A DNA stretch of 64,000 bases. Origin: Paraburkholderia sp. CNPSo 3274. GTDB lineage: Bacteria > Pseudomonadota > Gammaproteobacteria > Burkholderiales > Burkholderiaceae. This document shows positions 25,979 to 34,862 of the stretch, one piece after another. Below the pieces are notes generated by a model. It was not told the origin of the DNA and searched no databases. It saw nothing but the letters and a program-made list of their open reading frames with translations. Each line of letters starts with the position of its first letter. Position 1 is the first letter of the stretch. The stretch is taken from contig NZ_JAMBPR010000043.1 in NCBI RefSeq assembly GCF_024206475.1, positions 1 to 64,000 of the forward strand, written 5' to 3'. A program made the position numbers and the translations under genes.

Positions 25979-27508
25979 TCAGGCAAACTGCCTGCGCAGA
26001 ATCACCTTGCTGATCTTGCCCGTCGGCAACCTCGGTAGTTCGTCGACAAATGCGATGGCTTTCGGGCACTTGTAGCTCGCGATCAGGTCACGACAAAATT
26101 CGATCAGCTCGGCTTCGCTCGCTTGTTCGCCCCGGCGCAGAACGACAATCGCCTTGACGCATTCTCCCCACTTCTCATGTGGAACCCCGATCACGGCCAC
26201 ATCTACCACTGCGGGGTGCTCCGCCAGTGCATCCTCAACTTCACGGCTGTAGATGTTTTCGCCGCCCGAAATGATCATGTCCTTCTTGCGGTCGACGAGG
26301 AAGATATAGCCGTCCTTGTCCTGGTAGCCCATGTCGCCGGAGCGATACCAGCCGTCTCGCAGTGCTTCCACCGTCGCGACGCTGTTGTTCCAGTAGCCGC
26401 TCAGTTGCGTCTGCGAGCGCAGCCATACCTCGCCCGTCTGACCTTGCGGCAAGTCGTTGCCGTGGTCATCGACGATGCGTAGTTCGATGCCGGGGCACGG
26501 CCGCCCGACCGATGCGAGACGCCGAACCTGTTCCGGGGAGCCGTGCGGCTTGACCTCGTGAGAAGGCAGCCAGCATGCGTTGCTCTCGGTCATGCCGTAC
26601 TGGACCGAAAACACGGGGCCGAGCACCCGAATGCCACGTGAAAGCAGCGGCGGCGGCACGGGTGCGGCCGCAGTGACGATGTTCTCGATACTCGATACGT
26701 CGTAGCTCGACAGTTCCGGCACGTCGAGCACCGCCTGGAGCATGGCGGCCACCATGAACGTGAAGGTGATACGTTCTTCGGCGATCGTTTCGAGCATCTG
26801 CTTCGGCTCGAAGCCGCGATGCACGACAGTCGTGCCGCCCATCCAGGCCACCGAATTGACGAAACCAATTCCACCGACATGGAACGCCGGCGTCGTTTGC
26901 AGCACGCGCGTGTTGCCGGAGAACTCCGTAACGAGCGCGCAACTTTCCGCGGTGACGCACATGGCGTGGTGCGTGCGCACGACACCCTTGGGACGCCCAG
27001 TGGTGCCACTCGTGTACATCAGGTAAGCGTAGTCTTCCGGGTTCGAACGGATCGGCGGTCCTTCTACAGGGCCTTCGTCCATCACCGTTTCGAATGAAAC
27101 ACCCCACTGCGGCGCGTCCCCAATGCAGATGTACTGCTCGATTTCCGGCAATTGCGAACGCAGCCCATCCACGACATCGGCGTACTGCGCCTCGAAGACG
27201 AGCGCCTTGGGCGCCGCATCCTTGAGGATATAAAGAATCTCCGCAGGCGCCAGCCGGAAATTGACCGTCGCCAGAATAAAGCCTGCCCACTCGCATGCGC
27301 GATAACTCTCGTAGTACTCCGCGCAATTCATCGCGAGGATCGCAACCCGGTCCTGGCGCCGCAGGCCGCGCTCATACAGCGCTCCGGAAAACCGGCGCGC
27401 CCGCTCCGCTAGCTGAGCGTGCGTCAGACGGCGCTCGGCGTACACGAGTGCCGTGTGGTCGGCATGCAAGCGAGCGTTTCGCTCAATCATCTCGCCAAGG
27501 GTTCTCAT
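25979..27508 (-). CDS. acyl-CoA synthetase (AMP-forming)
   Basis: A 509-residue ANL-superfamily ligase. P-loop motif YTSGTTGRPKG, A5 motif QYGMTES, A8 hinge YRSGDMGYQDKDGY followed by DRKKDMIISGGENI, and the A10 lysine in PTGKISK are all present. It activates a carboxylic acid with ATP and CoA. No signal or membrane segment. Size and operon place (before two crotonases and an ACAD pair) suggest activation of a ring-cleavage or side-chain acid, comparable to FadD3 or FadD17/19 of steroid pathways, but the substrate is not readable from sequence. Confidence 0.92.
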   Translation of the reverse strand: MRTLGEMIERNARLHADHTALVYAERRLTHAQLAERARRFSGALYERGLRRQDRVAILAMNCAEYYESYRACEWAGFILATVNFRLAPAEILYILKDAAPKALVFEAQYADVVDGLRSQLPEIEQYICIGDAPQWGVSFETVMDEGPVEGPPIRSNPEDYAYLMYTSGTTGRPKGVVRTHHAMCVTAESCALVTEFSGNTRVLQTTPAFHVGGIGFVNSVAWMGGTTVVHRGFEPKQMLETIAEERITFTFMVAAMLQAVLDVPELSSYDVSSIENIVTAAAPVPPPLLSRGIRVLGPVFSVQYGMTESNACWLPSHEVKPHGSPEQVRRLASVGRPCPGIELRIVDDHGNDLPQGQTGEVWLRSQTQLSGYWNNSVATVEALRDGWYRSGDMGYQDKDGYIFLVDRKKDMIISGGENIYSREVEDALAEHPAVVDVAVIGVPHEKWGECVKAIVVLRRGEQASEAELIEFCRDLIASYKCPKAIAFVDELPRLPTGKISKVILRRQFA

Positions 27509-27529
27509 CTCAGTCCCGTCGTTGTTTTG

Positions 27530-28357
27530 TCACGTCGTTTTTGAGCCCGCCAGCGCCTGCGGATCGGCCAGCACGGTCCCGATGAATGCGGCGAAGCGCG
27601 CCGCGTCGGCTCCGTTGATCACGCGATGGTCGTAGCTCAGCGAGAGGGGCAGCATCTTTCGCCAGCTAATACCGCCGTCTTCCGCGGGCGCAGCCGCGAG
27701 TCGCGTTTTGGTCACGCCGAGAATCGCCACTTCCGGCGCATTGACGATAGGCGTAAAGCCCGTACCCCCAAAGCCGCCAAGCGAGCTGATCGAAAAACAA
27801 CCGCCCGACATCTCCGCCATCGAAAGGCCCTTTTCGCGCGCCTTCTGTGAAATCGCCGCGAGTTCGATTGCGAGTTCTTCAACGCTCTTCTTGTCGCAGT
27901 CGCGCAGCACCGGCACGAGCAGTCCGAAGCGGGTGTCGACAGCGACTCCAATGTGGAAATACTTCTTGAGGACGAGGTTCTTGCCATCGCCGTCGAGCGA
28001 GGCATTGAATTGCGGGAACTCCTGCAAGGCGCGCACCACCGCCTTGATGAGAAAGACGAGCGGTGTGAGCTTCACAGCCGCATTCGCTTCGTTGCGCGCC
28101 TTGCGCCAGGTTTCGAGCGATGTGACATCCGCGTCGTCGTGGTGCGTCACATGCGGAATCGTCAGCCAGTTGCGTGACAGGAAAGCCCCTGTGAGCTTCT
28201 GGATGCGCGAGACCGGCTTGACCTCCACCTCGCCGAATTCGGCGAAGTCGACCTGCGGCCAGGGCGGCAAATTGGCACCAAATGCGGGCGTTACGGGTTC
28301 GCCGGGTCCGGCATTCGCATTGGCCTGCGGCCGGTTAGCAACGGATTCGACACTCAT
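27530..28357 (-). CDS. 2-oxoacid dehydrogenase E2 catalytic domain, lacking lipoyl domain
   Basis: A 275-residue dihydrolipoamide acyltransferase core. It begins near VSRIQKLTGAFLSRNWLTIP, HVTHHDDADVT, and ends with YDHRVINGADAARF, whose HxxxDG-like motif supplies the catalytic His. Normal E2 proteins carry one to three lipoyl domains and an E3/E1-binding domain N-terminal to this core; here only a 40-residue linker is left, and the lipoyl domain is a separate gene 49 bases upstream. With E1alpha and E1beta genes in the same operon this forms a split-E2 complex. No E3 gene is in the window; the housekeeping E3 may serve. Confidence 0.9.
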   Translation of the reverse strand: MSVESVANRPQANANAGPGEPVTPAFGANLPPWPQVDFAEFGEVEVKPVSRIQKLTGAFLSRNWLTIPHVTHHDDADVTSLETWRKARNEANAAVKLTPLVFLIKAVVRALQEFPQFNASLDGDGKNLVLKKYFHIGVAVDTRFGLLVPVLRDCDKKSVEELAIELAAISQKAREKGLSMAEMSGGCFSISSLGGFGGTGFTPIVNAPEVAILGVTKTRLAAAPAEDGGISWRKMLPLSLSYDHRVINGADAARFAAFIGTVLADPQALAGSKTT

Positions 28358-28406
28358 CGCGGATGCCTCTCAAACAACCTTTAAGTACTTGACGGCGTGA
28401 AGCCGA

Positions 28407-28637
28407 TCAGCCGATTTCCGCCAGCAGGGTGCCGACGGGATACACTTCGCCAACCTGCGCAACGATGCGCAGCGTGCCCGACGCAGGCGACTCGACTTCC
28501 TGAATCGATTTGTCGCTCTCTAGCGCGTAGAGAATCTGGCCTTCGTTCACGGTCGCGCCGTCTTCGGCCAGCCATTCGGCCAGCGTGCCTTCGTTCATCG
28601 AAAAACCCAGTTTGGGAAGCAGAACTTGTGTGGTCAT
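28407..28637 (-). CDS. free-standing lipoyl domain protein
   Basis: A 76-residue single lipoyl domain: VLLPKLGFSMNEGTLAEWL, then ALESDKSIQEVESP with the lysine to be lipoylated in the DK turn, and GTLLAEIG at the end, exactly the size of one domain. It would shuttle acyl groups between E1 and the separate E2 core encoded next. Free-standing lipoyl proteins are unusual for 2-oxoacid dehydrogenases. It lies between E1beta and E2 genes in the operon. Confidence 0.92.
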   Translation of the reverse strand: MTTQVLLPKLGFSMNEGTLAEWLAEDGATVNEGQILYALESDKSIQEVESPASGTLRIVAQVGEVYPVGTLLAEIG

Positions 28638-28681
28638 GACCTTGCTCTATTGATAATGAAAATCCTTGGGGTGCGCCGCTG

Positions 28682-29674
28682 TTATTTCAGCGTGGCGCGA
28701 ACCGCCGCTTCGATTTCGGCCACGCCCGGAACGAACGCGTCTTCGAGCGGCTTGGAGAACGGCACGGGGCAGAATTGCGCGCCGACGCGCTGCACCGGCG
28801 CCTTGAGTTCGCGGAAAAGGGCTTCGTAAATGCGAGATGCGATTTCCGCACCCACGCCGAACGGCTTGACCGCCTCATGCACGACGACGGCGCGCCCGGT
28901 TTTGGCAACCGAAGTCAAAATCGTTTCGGTATCCAAAGGAGAGACAGTGCGCAAATCGATCACTTCACAGGCAATGCCGTCCTTCGCAAGCGCCTCGGCC
29001 GCAACCATGACCTCTTGCACGCGGCGGCTGTAGCTGATCACCGTCACGTCGGCGCCTGCGCGCACCACGTTGGCCTTGCCAAGCGGAATCGCCACGCCGC
29101 GCTCCGGCGCATTGCCCGGATTCCAGTAGGTCGGCATGTTCTCGATGAAGAGGCACGGGTCGTCGTCGCGGATGCAGGACAGCATCAGGCCATAGGCATC
29201 GGCGGGGTTGGAAGGCACGACGACCTTGATGCCCGCAACGTGCGCGAACCATGCCTCCAGGTAGTCGGCGTGCTGGCCGCCCGTGCCGAATCCCGCGCCC
29301 GTCATGGTGCGAATGACAATCGGCACGTTGGTCTGTCCGCCGGACATGAAGCGCAACTTCGCGGCGTGATTGACGATCATGTCCATCGCGACCGTCGTGA
29401 AGTTCATCAGCATGATTTCCGCAACGGGACGCATGCCGACCATCGACGCGCCGATCGCCGCGCCAATGATGGCCTGCTCCGAGATCGGCGTCGAACGCAC
29501 GCGCGACGTGCCGTATTTCGAAGAGAGTCCCTTCGTCACGCCGACAATGCCGCCTTCCTGACCATCGGCAACGTCTTCACCCAGCACGATCACATTGGCG
29601 TCGGAGGCCATTGCGTCGTCGAGCGCGTAGTTGACGGCCTGGATGGTGTTGATGTTCGTGGGTGCCTGGCTCAT
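28682..29674 (-). CDS. 2-oxoacid dehydrogenase E1 component, beta subunit
   Basis: A 330-residue transketolase-like beta subunit: NYALDDAMASDANVIVLGEDV, TPISEQAIIGAAIGASMVGMRPV (TPP-activating Glu in SEQ), DPCLFIENMPTY, VIDLRTVSPLDTETI. It pairs with the alpha subunit, whose stop overlaps its start (ATGA). The family covers pyruvate, acetoin and branched-chain 2-oxoacid dehydrogenases; sequence context suggests a 2-oxoacid released during ring or side-chain breakdown. Confidence 0.92.
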   Translation of the reverse strand: MSQAPTNINTIQAVNYALDDAMASDANVIVLGEDVADGQEGGIVGVTKGLSSKYGTSRVRSTPISEQAIIGAAIGASMVGMRPVAEIMLMNFTTVAMDMIVNHAAKLRFMSGGQTNVPIVIRTMTGAGFGTGGQHADYLEAWFAHVAGIKVVVPSNPADAYGLMLSCIRDDDPCLFIENMPTYWNPGNAPERGVAIPLGKANVVRAGADVTVISYSRRVQEVMVAAEALAKDGIACEVIDLRTVSPLDTETILTSVAKTGRAVVVHEAVKPFGVGAEIASRIYEALFRELKAPVQRVGAQFCPVPFSKPLEDAFVPGVAEIEAAVRATLK

Positions 29675-30657
29675 GCGATCACCTCGTCCTTGAAGATGTC
29701 GCGCCGAAGCTCCGCAACATCGGGATATTCGCTCGACAACGTGAATTCGACAGCAGCATCGATCTGCGCCTCGTGATCGGATTCCATCGCGGCCAGTTGC
29801 TCTTCGGTTGCGTGCTTCGCGTCGATGAGCCACTGCCGGAAGAGCGGCACGGGGTCCCTGGCGACCCAGGCCGCCTTTTCGTGCTTGTCCATATACGCGT
29901 CCGGGTCCCCGAACACGTGCCCCTGAAAGCGAAAGGTATTCGCTTCGATGAGCGTCGGCCCGCCGCCGTTGCGCGCGCGATCGACCGCCTCGTGTGCCGC
30001 CTTGTGCATCGCGATCGGATCGTTGCCGTTGACCGTTACGCCGGGCATCTGATAAGCGACGGCACGTTGCGCGATATTCGCCACAGAAGTGCCGTAGGCG
30101 TATTTGGTGTGCTCGGCGTAGCCGTTGTTCTGACACACGAAGATCACCGGCAACTTCCATACGGACGCCATATTCAGCGACTCGTGGAAGGCGCCGATAT
30201 TCGAAGCGCCGTCGCCGAAATAAGCCACGGCCACCCGCGGCTCGCCACGAATCTGCGCTGCAAGCGCGAGACCGTTCGCAATGGGCATCGAACTGCCCAC
30301 GATACCCGTGGTCACCATGACGCCGGATGCGGGATGGGTGACGTGCATCGGGCCGCCCTTGCCCTTACAGGTGCCCGTCACGCGGCCGCCGAGTTCGGCC
30401 CACAGTTCCTTGAGCGGCACGCCCTTGGCGATCATGTCGTGAACGCCGCGGTAGATCGTGCAGATGTAGTCGTCGTCCGTGAGGCACACCGACATCGCCG
30501 AGGGAATCACTTCCTGGCCGCGCGGCGAGTAATACGGCATGACCAGCCTGCCGGACTTGATGACAGCACGAAAGCGCTCATCGTTCTGCTTGATGAGTAC
30601 CATGCGCCGGTATATATCGACCAGGACTTCACTGCTGGGCGGCTGATAGGCATTCAT
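29671..30657 (-). CDS. 2-oxoacid dehydrogenase E1 component, alpha subunit
   Basis: A 328-residue TPP-binding subunit. YFGDGASNIGAFHESLN followed by CQNNGYAEHT is the GDG-x(25-30)-NN thiamine diphosphate and Mg motif; HVTHPASGVMVTTGIVGSS is a typical active-site loop. AGGAGA precedes ATG 30657. Together with E1beta, lipoyl protein and E2 it builds a pathway-specific oxidative decarboxylase making an acyl-CoA and NADH, if an external E3 is recruited. Confidence 0.93.
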   Translation of the reverse strand: MNAYQPPSSEVLVDIYRRMVLIKQNDERFRAVIKSGRLVMPYYSPRGQEVIPSAMSVCLTDDDYICTIYRGVHDMIAKGVPLKELWAELGGRVTGTCKGKGGPMHVTHPASGVMVTTGIVGSSMPIANGLALAAQIRGEPRVAVAYFGDGASNIGAFHESLNMASVWKLPVIFVCQNNGYAEHTKYAYGTSVANIAQRAVAYQMPGVTVNGNDPIAMHKAAHEAVDRARNGGGPTLIEANTFRFQGHVFGDPDAYMDKHEKAAWVARDPVPLFRQWLIDAKHATEEQLAAMESDHEAQIDAAVEFTLSSEYPDVAELRRDIFKDEVIA

Positions 30658-30673
30658 TCGTATCTCTCCTGTC

Positions 30674-32383
30674 TCACCAGATCTTTTGCGCGCCGCTAGC
30701 ATGCAGCGCCGCGATATAACCGAATACGAACGACGCGCCGATACTGCTGCCGGCGCCCGGATAGCATCGTCCGACCACGGATGCCGTGCAGTTGCCGGTG
30801 GCGTACAGGCCGGAAATCTGCGAACCGTCGTCCCTGAGCACGCGAGCGTATTCGTCGGTCACGAGGCCGCCCGCCGTACCTACGTCGCCGGGGTACATGC
30901 GCACGGCGTAGAACGGTCCCTCTTCGATCGGCCCGAGGTTCGGGTTCGGCTTGATGGTCGGGTCGCCGTGACAGCGATCGAATGCACGCGAACCACGCCC
31001 GTAGTCTTCGTCGACGCCCGTTTCGCAGAAGCCGTTGAAGCGCTTGACCGTCTCGAGCAGACCGGCGCGGTCGATATTGCATTTCGCCGCCAGTTCTTCA
31101 AGCGTATCGGCCTTGATCATGTAGCCGCTGTCGAGCCACTTCTGTGGAATCTGCCCCGGCATGGCGGTGCCCCATGGGTAGTACCTGCGCTGCCGGCTGT
31201 CCATGACGACCCACGCGGGCACGGCCTTGCCGGTGTCCTTGTGGCGCTGGTACATGCGCTGGCCGATTTCCATGTAGGCACCCGCTTCGTCGCAGAAGCG
31301 TTCGCCATCCTGATCAACCATGATGGAAAACGGCAGCGAGAGATCGAGGTGATGCATGAACGGCAGCGGCGAACCGTCCGGTGCGCGTGCGCCCTCGGGC
31401 AACTCTTCGTTGGGGCCGAGTGACGTCACGACCCACCACGCTTCCTCCATGCAGTCCACGGCGCCGCCCAGCGCGATGGCGGCTTGCAGGATTTCGCCGG
31501 TATCGCCCGGATTCGCATTCGTCCAATCCGCTGATGAAGGCTGCGGCTGGTATTTGCGGCGCATTTCCGCGTTGTGTGAAAATCCGCCCGTGTTGAGCAG
31601 CACGCCTTCGCGAGCCTGGATGCGCATCTCGCGGCCGCTGCGGACCGCAACGATGCCAGTCACACGCCCGTCCTCGACAATGAGTTCACGCACCGGCGTG
31701 TCGGTCCAGATCGGCACGTTCGCGCGCAACGCCATCTGCAGCATGCGCCCCTGAATTGCCGCGCCGTTGGCGACCAGCTCTTTGCCCGTGATCTTCTGAT
31801 ACAGCATGCGGCCGCCAAGCTGCATCGCCTTGCGCTTGCCGCCCCACGTCCGCTTCATCAGAAAGAGTTCCGGATACTCGTCCGAGTTGGCCGGCATCGA
31901 AGGGCCTTTGTAGCGCGACAGGCGCGGCGCCCATTCGCCCAGCTCCTTCACGTCGAACAGCTTCGCCAGCAGCGAACGGCCACGCGGCTCGCCGCCGGGC
32001 AGCGTGTCGTAGTAGTCGGACCAGCCATCCGCGTACACGAACTGCATGCCCTGCTGCTCGAGAAACTCGGCCATTTTCGGGCCAGTGCGCAAATATGCCT
32101 CGCGTCGCGCCTCCGATGTGCCGGGGCCTTGATACGTCACCGCTGCGTCGAAATACTGGCGCGCGCGTTCATATGAATCACTCACGCCGTGGCGCTTCAT
32201 CACGTGATTGTTCGGCAGCCACCACACCCCGCCCGAATAACCGGTCGAGCCGCCGACCTTCGGCAGCTTCTCGATGATGAGCGCGTCCTTGCCCACTGAC
32301 TTGCATGCGAGCGCCGCGCACATCGAACCGCCACCGCTTCCGACCACCACGAAATCGTAGCTTGCGTCCCAGGTCCCCGACAT
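30674..32383 (-). CDS. FAD-binding dehydrogenase, 3-ketosteroid-delta1-dehydrogenase (KstD)-like
   Basis: A 569-residue flavoprotein of the KstD/fumarate-reductase superfamily: DFVVVGSGGGSMCAALAC (FAD), EKLPKVGGSTGYSGGVWWLP, GVLLNTGGFSHN and the C-terminal YPGAGSSIGASFVFGYIAA, which is the KstD-type end motif with the Tyr and Gly used in ring 3-ketone binding. KstD enzymes introduce a ring double bond next to a ketone. It begins on the last base of the Rieske gene stop (TGATG overlap), so the two are translationally coupled. A ring-ketone desaturase working with a ring hydroxylase is the likely role; the ring system is unknown. Confidence 0.88.
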   Translation of the reverse strand: MSGTWDASYDFVVVGSGGGSMCAALACKSVGKDALIIEKLPKVGGSTGYSGGVWWLPNNHVMKRHGVSDSYERARQYFDAAVTYQGPGTSEARREAYLRTGPKMAEFLEQQGMQFVYADGWSDYYDTLPGGEPRGRSLLAKLFDVKELGEWAPRLSRYKGPSMPANSDEYPELFLMKRTWGGKRKAMQLGGRMLYQKITGKELVANGAAIQGRMLQMALRANVPIWTDTPVRELIVEDGRVTGIVAVRSGREMRIQAREGVLLNTGGFSHNAEMRRKYQPQPSSADWTNANPGDTGEILQAAIALGGAVDCMEEAWWVVTSLGPNEELPEGARAPDGSPLPFMHHLDLSLPFSIMVDQDGERFCDEAGAYMEIGQRMYQRHKDTGKAVPAWVVMDSRQRRYYPWGTAMPGQIPQKWLDSGYMIKADTLEELAAKCNIDRAGLLETVKRFNGFCETGVDEDYGRGSRAFDRCHGDPTIKPNPNLGPIEEGPFYAVRMYPGDVGTAGGLVTDEYARVLRDDGSQISGLYATGNCTASVVGRCYPGAGSSIGASFVFGYIAALHASGAQKIW

Positions 32384-33741
32384 CACTCCTCCTGCGCGAT
32401 GAATTCGCGCAGCGCGCGATGGAAGTTCGACACCGACGTTTCCTGCAGCGGATTCGTGCGCGAACCCTTGAACCCGCGCGACTTCATGCCCTGCTGCACG
32501 TTGGTCATGTTCTGGAAGTCCTGCCACAGGATCAGGCCGAAGTTCTCCTGCGCGTTCTCCTTCCAGTCGTCCACGCCGTAATAAAACTCACGCTTCAAAG
32601 GCGGCTCCGCGCCCGGCGCGAAGCGCTGGAGCGACCAGATGTCGTAGATGCACGAATCGGGGTTGTCGCCGTCCGGCCGCGCGCGATAGAACAGCGCGCC
32701 GTCGGGGTACGGGAGAAACACGAGATTCGGAAACACGTGCCAGTCCGCACCGGCGCGACCGAGCTGCTCGAACGTGATCTCGGGCCAACCCGCGCCTTCG
32801 GCAATGGCCGCTTCGCGCTGGAATTCCATCGCTTTCCCAAGGACTTCGAACTGGTTGCCCGACGGCGACATTTCATGCATCAGGCGCTTCGCGGCTTCAT
32901 AGTCGCGAGCGGTGTTGATCGCCTTGAGGGTCTCTTCCATGACACGGAAGAAGTTCACGAGCCCCTGGCGTACGTCCTCCGGCATCGGCTTACCGGTGCG
33001 CGGCGACGGCGCACCGATCATGCGCGTGGCCGTCGAGTACCCGAACATGCCGTGGCGGCCGTAGGCAAAGCTGCGCGTCACGTCGTCGCCGGCAATGTCG
33101 AGCAGTTGCGGATGCGTCGCCGCAACGTGATAGCCCTCGTTGAACGCCTCGAGCGCGACCTTCCAGTTGCACGGCAAGCGAATCGACTTGTACCAGCGGT
33201 AGCGCATCTTCTCGAACTCGAAGCAGTTCGTGATTTCCGGCACCGGATCGAGAAATTTAGCAAGCGGCTCGGCGTTCGGGTCCATGTTGATGAAAACGAA
33301 ACCGCCCCACGTGTCCACCAGCACGTCGGTGAGACGGAGGTCGCCATCAGCCATTTCCGAACAGCCTTCCCAGTCTTGACGGTCGAGCACACGCGCCACG
33401 CTGCCATCCAGATTCCACTGCCAACCGTGATAGGCGCAGTGAAATTTCGCGGCCTTGCCGCAACCGTTGGTCAAGCGGCGCCCGCGATGCTGGCAGACGT
33501 TGAAAAAGGCCTTGATCTCTTCAGCCGACTTTCGCACGACGATGATCGACTCGCCCGCCACATCGAAGGTCACGTAGTCGCCAACGTTGGGAATCTCTTC
33601 CAGCCGGCAGGCAACCTGCCATACGCGCGGCCACAGGCGCTCGTTCTCCTGCTCGAGAAACTGCTTCGACAGGTAACTGTCCTTCGGGACGAAATCGAGT
33701 CGGACCGTGTGTTCACCCGAAGCGGGACCTCTGTTACCCAT
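32383..33741 (-). CDS. Rieske non-heme iron oxygenase, alpha-subunit type
   Basis: A 452-residue ring-hydroxylating oxygenase. Rieske ligands: C83-x-H85 (CQHRGRRL) and C102-x2-H105 (CAYHGW). Mononuclear iron site: NEGYHVAATH with H205 and H210, a Glu (E202) where many family members have the bridging Asp, and a C-terminal Asp in WQDFQNM. No beta subunit, ferredoxin or reductase gene adjoins, so it is a single-subunit-type terminal oxygenase needing external electrons, possibly from the 17976/19260 pair. First gene of the leftward 33741-20385 operon; GAAGGAGA precedes the ATG and an operator lies at 33858. Confidence 0.93.
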   Translation of the reverse strand: MGNRGPASGEHTVRLDFVPKDSYLSKQFLEQENERLWPRVWQVACRLEEIPNVGDYVTFDVAGESIIVVRKSAEEIKAFFNVCQHRGRRLTNGCGKAAKFHCAYHGWQWNLDGSVARVLDRQDWEGCSEMADGDLRLTDVLVDTWGGFVFINMDPNAEPLAKFLDPVPEITNCFEFEKMRYRWYKSIRLPCNWKVALEAFNEGYHVAATHPQLLDIAGDDVTRSFAYGRHGMFGYSTATRMIGAPSPRTGKPMPEDVRQGLVNFFRVMEETLKAINTARDYEAAKRLMHEMSPSGNQFEVLGKAMEFQREAAIAEGAGWPEITFEQLGRAGADWHVFPNLVFLPYPDGALFYRARPDGDNPDSCIYDIWSLQRFAPGAEPPLKREFYYGVDDWKENAQENFGLILWQDFQNMTNVQQGMKSRGFKGSRTNPLQETSVSNFHRALREFIAQEE

Positions 33742-33857
33742 TGATATCTCCTTCGTGATATGGCCGGCGTAGGCGCCGGTTCCGGCTTTTTATGTAGCGG
33801 CCGCTCGACTTGCAGCCTGCTCGGTAGCCAATATGCAACTATTGGTGCAATTTCCGT

Positions 33858-33868
33858 GAACGGCGTTC
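33858..33868. promoter_or_regulatory. operator GAAC-GGC-GTTC upstream of the Rieske operon
   Basis: A perfect GAAC-N3-GTTC dyad about 117 bases upstream of the Rieske start codon, between that gene and the etfA 3' end. No -10/-35 pair with the geometry seen at other sites is evident here. Confidence 0.5.
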
Positions 33869-33883
33869 AGATGCTAGGCTCGC

Positions 33884-33907
33884 GCCCGGATTGCTGTCAA
33901 TCCGGGC
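33884..33907 (-). terminator. hairpin downstream of etfA
   Basis: GCCCGGATTG (33884-33893) and CAATCCGGGC (33898-33907) form a perfect ten-base stem with a four-base loop, 20 bases after the etfA stop. There is no T-tract; termination or mRNA 3'-end protection is inferred. A 15-base direct repeat (GGGCGAACGTCAATC, 33904-33918 and 33919-33933) overlaps its right arm and the stop codon. Confidence 0.5.
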
Positions 33908-33927
33908 GAACGTCAATCGGGCGAACG

Positions 33928-34860
33928 TCAATCGAGCGCCGCGGTCAACGCCGGCACCGCTTCGAAGAGATCGGCGGTGAGACCGTAGTCGGCCACCTGA
34001 AAAATCGGTGCCTCGCTGTCCTTGTTGATGGCGACGATGACTTTCGAGTCCTTCATGCCCGCAAGGTGCTGAATGGCTCCCGAGATGCCCACGGCGATAT
34101 ACAACTGGGGCGCGACGATCTTGCCGGTCTGACCGACCTGATAGTCGTTCGGCACGAAGCCGGCGTCGACCGCCGCTCGCGAAGCGCCGACGGCGGCGCC
34201 GAGCTTGTCCGCGAGCGCATCGAGCAGCTTGAAGTTGTCACCGTTCTGCATCCCGCGACCACCCGAAACGACGATGCTTGCCGCAGAAAGCTCCGGCCGG
34301 CTCGACTTCGTGAGTTCCTGACCGACAAAACGAGCCTTATCGAAGGCCGGTGCGGCGGCAACCGCGCGCGAGGGCGCAGCGCTAGAACCGGTGGCCGCTG
34401 TATCGAAAGCGGTCGGGCGAATCGTGATGACCTTGATGGCATCGGACGATTGCACCGTTGCGAGTGCATTGCCCGCGTAGATCGGGCGCACGAAAACATC
34501 GGGCGCCTTGATGGCGACGACATCGGAAATCTGCGCGCTGTCGAGCAACGCCGCCACGCGGGGCATGAAGTTCTTGCCCACGGCCGTGGACGCGGCGACC
34601 ACGTGCGTATAGCTGCTGGCCACCGAAACAACGAGCGCGGCGAGATTTTCCGGCAGCCCGTGCGCGTATTCCGGCGCGTCCGCCACCAGCACCTCGGCGA
34701 CGCCGGCAACGTTCGCTGCTTGTTCTACCACTGCCGCTGCACCATGGCCCGCCACCAGCACATGAATGTCGCCGCCCGCCGCGCCCGCCGCCGTGATGGC
34801 GTTGAGCGTGGCGCGCTTGAGGGTTCCATTGTCGTGTTCGGCGATAACGAGAATAGTCAT
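33928..34860 (-). CDS. etfA: electron transfer flavoprotein alpha subunit
   Basis: A 310-residue EtfA. The C-terminal FAD domain has VSGGRGMQNGDNF, SRAAVDAGFVPNDYQVGQTGK, YIAVGISGAIQHLAGM and the final VADYGLTADLFEAVPAL, all diagnostic. It accepts electrons from acyl-CoA dehydrogenases and passes them to ETF:ubiquinone oxidoreductase (not in this window). It follows etfB by 2 bases. Dedicated ETF genes inside the cluster fit the seven full-length ACADs encoded nearby. Confidence 0.96.
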   Translation of the reverse strand: MTILVIAEHDNGTLKRATLNAITAAGAAGGDIHVLVAGHGAAAVVEQAANVAGVAEVLVADAPEYAHGLPENLAALVVSVASSYTHVVAASTAVGKNFMPRVAALLDSAQISDVVAIKAPDVFVRPIYAGNALATVQSSDAIKVITIRPTAFDTAATGSSAAPSRAVAAAPAFDKARFVGQELTKSSRPELSAASIVVSGGRGMQNGDNFKLLDALADKLGAAVGASRAAVDAGFVPNDYQVGQTGKIVAPQLYIAVGISGAIQHLAGMKDSKVIVAINKDSEAPIFQVADYGLTADLFEAVPALTAALD

Positions 34861-34862
34861 GA

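Noticed and set aside
20385..33741. Naming the operon a classical steroid 9,10-seco pathway
   Set aside because: KstD-like and Rieske genes are there, but no HsaA-D-type aromatic ring cleavage genes are visible in the window.
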